A stretch of DNA of 64,000 bases. It comes from Aved-18 sp964606665 (GTDB lineage Bacteria; Cyanobacteriota; Vampirovibrionia; Obscuribacterales; Obscuribacteraceae). Below are positions 62,850-64,000 of this stretch, in pieces. Position 1 is the first letter of the stretch. Each line of letters starts with the position of its first letter. The notes under the pieces were generated by a model, which did no database searches, had not been told where the DNA came from, and was given only the letters and a program-made list of their open reading frames with translations. Both the position numbers and the translations under genes were made by a program. The stretch lies in the NCBI GenBank assembly GCA_964606665.1, contig CAZSHS010000003.1, forward strand, positions 1 to 64,000, read 5' to 3'.

Positions 62850-63587
62850 CTAGCTGCCGTAGCGCCGGTGGCGGGTTTTGAATTCTTCTATAGCAAGGTC
62901 GAATTGTTCGGAGGTAAAGTCAGGCCAGAAAGTATCGCAAATGTATATTTCAGTGTAGGCTGACTGCCAGAGCAAATAGTTTGATAGTCGCATTTCGCCA
63001 CCAGTCCTAATTAATAGTTCGGGATCTGGAATTGCATTTGTATACAGGTAGCTGCTGACCAGTTCTTCGTCTATTTTATCGACCGAAATCTTTCCTGCCA
63101 TTGCATCTTTGGCTATCTTTTTCAAAGCTTCGGTAATTTCTAGTCGAGAGCCATAATTGATAGCGACTTGTAAATTCAAGCCTGTGTTAGCGGCAGTTGT
63201 TTCTTCGGCTCGCTGCATTTTCATTTTTAAATCTTCAGGCATAGTGTCGAGCTTGCCTATAAAACGCAAGCGCACTTTATTTTTGTGCAGCTCGGCAACT
63301 TCGTCGCTAAGAACTTGAACGAAAAGCTTTAGTAAATAAGATACTTCTTCATCTGCCCGTTGCCAGTTCTCACTTGAAAATGCGTAAACAGTCAAATATT
63401 CAAGTCCTGCAGCACCTACGTGTTTAACTAGGCGTTTAAGACTCTTGACTCCTTCTTGATGTCCTATTAACTTTGGCAGCTTGCGTTGTGTCGCCCAGCG
63501 TCTGTTGCCGTCCATAATTACGGCCACATGTTTGACGGGCAAGGTTCTGTTATCCATTGTTTGAATTTTGGGAGCCAGTTCTTTCAT
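62850..63587 (-). CDS. uppS: Undecaprenyl (isoprenyl) diphosphate synthase
   Basis: 245 residues. VAVIMDGNRRWATQR (Asp26), YAFSSENW and the C-terminal PELLIRTGGEMRLSNYLLWQ with YTEIYICDTFWPDF are the cis-prenyltransferase hallmarks. Makes the lipid carrier for peptidoglycan and O-antigen synthesis. ATG at 63587; an internal ATG at 63557 is possible. Confidence 0.96.
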   Translation of the reverse strand: MKELAPKIQTMDNRTLPVKHVAVIMDGNRRWATQRKLPKLIGHQEGVKSLKRLVKHVGAAGLEYLTVYAFSSENWQRADEEVSYLLKLFVQVLSDEVAELHKNKVRLRFIGKLDTMPEDLKMKMQRAEETTAANTGLNLQVAINYGSRLEITEALKKIAKDAMAGKISVDKIDEELVSSYLYTNAIPDPELLIRTGGEMRLSNYLLWQSAYTEIYICDTFWPDFTSEQFDLAIEEFKTRHRRYGS

Positions 63588-63663
63588 TTTTCTCGAATAG
63601 TCAATGATACATTATTAGATATACCGTACTGATTGGTGCGCAAGTTTTTGCCCCTGTAAAACT

Positions 63664-63669
63664 TATAAT
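63664..63669 (+). promoter_or_regulatory. Candidate -10 box for the YqeG-like gene
   Basis: A perfect TATAAT at 63664-63669, 43 bases before the ATG at 63713. No good -35 is visible at the usual spacing. Confidence 0.35.
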
Positions 63670-63712
63670 TGAAAGGGTAAGAGTTTAGATCCCTTGTTCT
63701 TCTAGCATTGCA

Positions 63713-64000
63713 ATGATTATTAAAGCGACATATATAACTAGTGGCGATATTACCACCTTGAGCATAGACGAATTGCTTCAAGGTGGCGTGAAAGGACTGA
63801 TCCTGGATTTAGATAGCACCATTATGGTGTCTAAAAGTGGCGAAATTTCAAGCGACGTAAGAGAGTGGCTCGACGCTGCTCACAAGGCTTTTGGTGGAGC
63901 TATTGTGGTATTGAGCAATAATAAGCGAGAAGAATATATGCGTCAGGCTGAAGGTGTTTTAAATATTAGAGTGATTGGTCATGGTAAAAAACCATTTGCC
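63713..64000 (+). CDS. YqeG-family HAD phosphatase (3' partial)
   Basis: The frame runs open from the ATG at 63713 to the window end (96 codons). GGVKGLILDLDSTIMVS is HAD motif I (DxDST), VVLSNNKREEY is motif II (SNN) and HGKKPFA begins the motif III lysine segment. This is the YqeG IIIA-type HAD pattern; some members act on phosphatidylglycerophosphate. Divergent from uppS. Confidence 0.88.
   Translation, partial: MIIKATYITSGDITTLSIDELLQGGVKGLILDLDSTIMVSKSGEISSDVREWLDAAHKAFGGAIVVLSNNKREEYMRQAEGVLNIRVIGHGKKPFA

Overview
The window is a gene-dense bacterial chromosome segment of moderate, slightly AT-rich composition. Genes for KDO activation (kdsB), undecaprenyl-PP synthesis (uppS), an RlpA-like wall protein and several secreted or lipoprotein TPR proteins point to a Gram-negative envelope. 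The many TPR proteins of kinesin-light-chain type, the very large repetitive protein and the scatter of ATGA-overlapping operons resemble what is known of the non-photosynthetic cyanobacterial relatives (Vampirovibrionia/Melainabacteria, Obscuribacter-like). That placement is an inference from gene content only; no rRNA is present. No CRISPR array, transposase, integrase or phage gene was seen.

Layout. 1-11800: one giant gene, open at the left edge, coding for at least 3616 residues with three HExxH metallopeptidase-like motifs and a C-terminal zeta-toxin-like P-loop domain, followed by a frame-broken tail. 11802-16709: a tight minus-strand operon (unknown protein, glycerophosphodiesterase, threonine aldolase, divergent ureohydrolase, TPR protein) plus a small convergent gene. 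16882-21710: kdsB and a secreted protein, a GntP-type permease with a TPR partner, dtd and initiator tRNA-fMet. 21844-25381: a run of small orphan membrane or secreted proteins. 25699-33828: engB, a secreted protein, then a minus-strand HxlR/PAP2/sugar-porter/TPR cluster whose control region holds two near-identical palindromes, facing a GNAT/DinB pair; then trhO, a serine/threonine dehydratase and tRNA-Gly.

33987-44700: hisC, a small cytoplasmic protein, a GC-rich palindrome, a HigA-like/DprA-winged-helix fusion, a VanY-like M15 peptidase, HPPD, TPR lipoprotein pair, TusA with a Cys-rich partner, an aspartase/fumarase homologue that has lost its signature catalytic motifs, and thymidine kinase. 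44968-53447: TPR protein, RlpA-like protein, thiolase, then a plus operon ald-xthA-TPR-SDR. 53444-61605: a minus operon mutS-TPR-secreted protein-UvrA2-like. 61735-64000: secreted lysine-rich protein, Roadblock/LC7 protein, uppS and a truncated YqeG-like HAD phosphatase at the right edge.

The most unusual items are the giant multi-HExxH/zeta-kinase protein and its broken tail, the aspartase-fold pseudoenzyme, the paired HxlR palindromes with an apparently leaderless promoter, the antitoxin/DprA-like fusion, the UvrA2-like gene that has no standard start codon before its conserved N-terminus, and a palindromic terminator-like sequence that recurs 18 kb apart.
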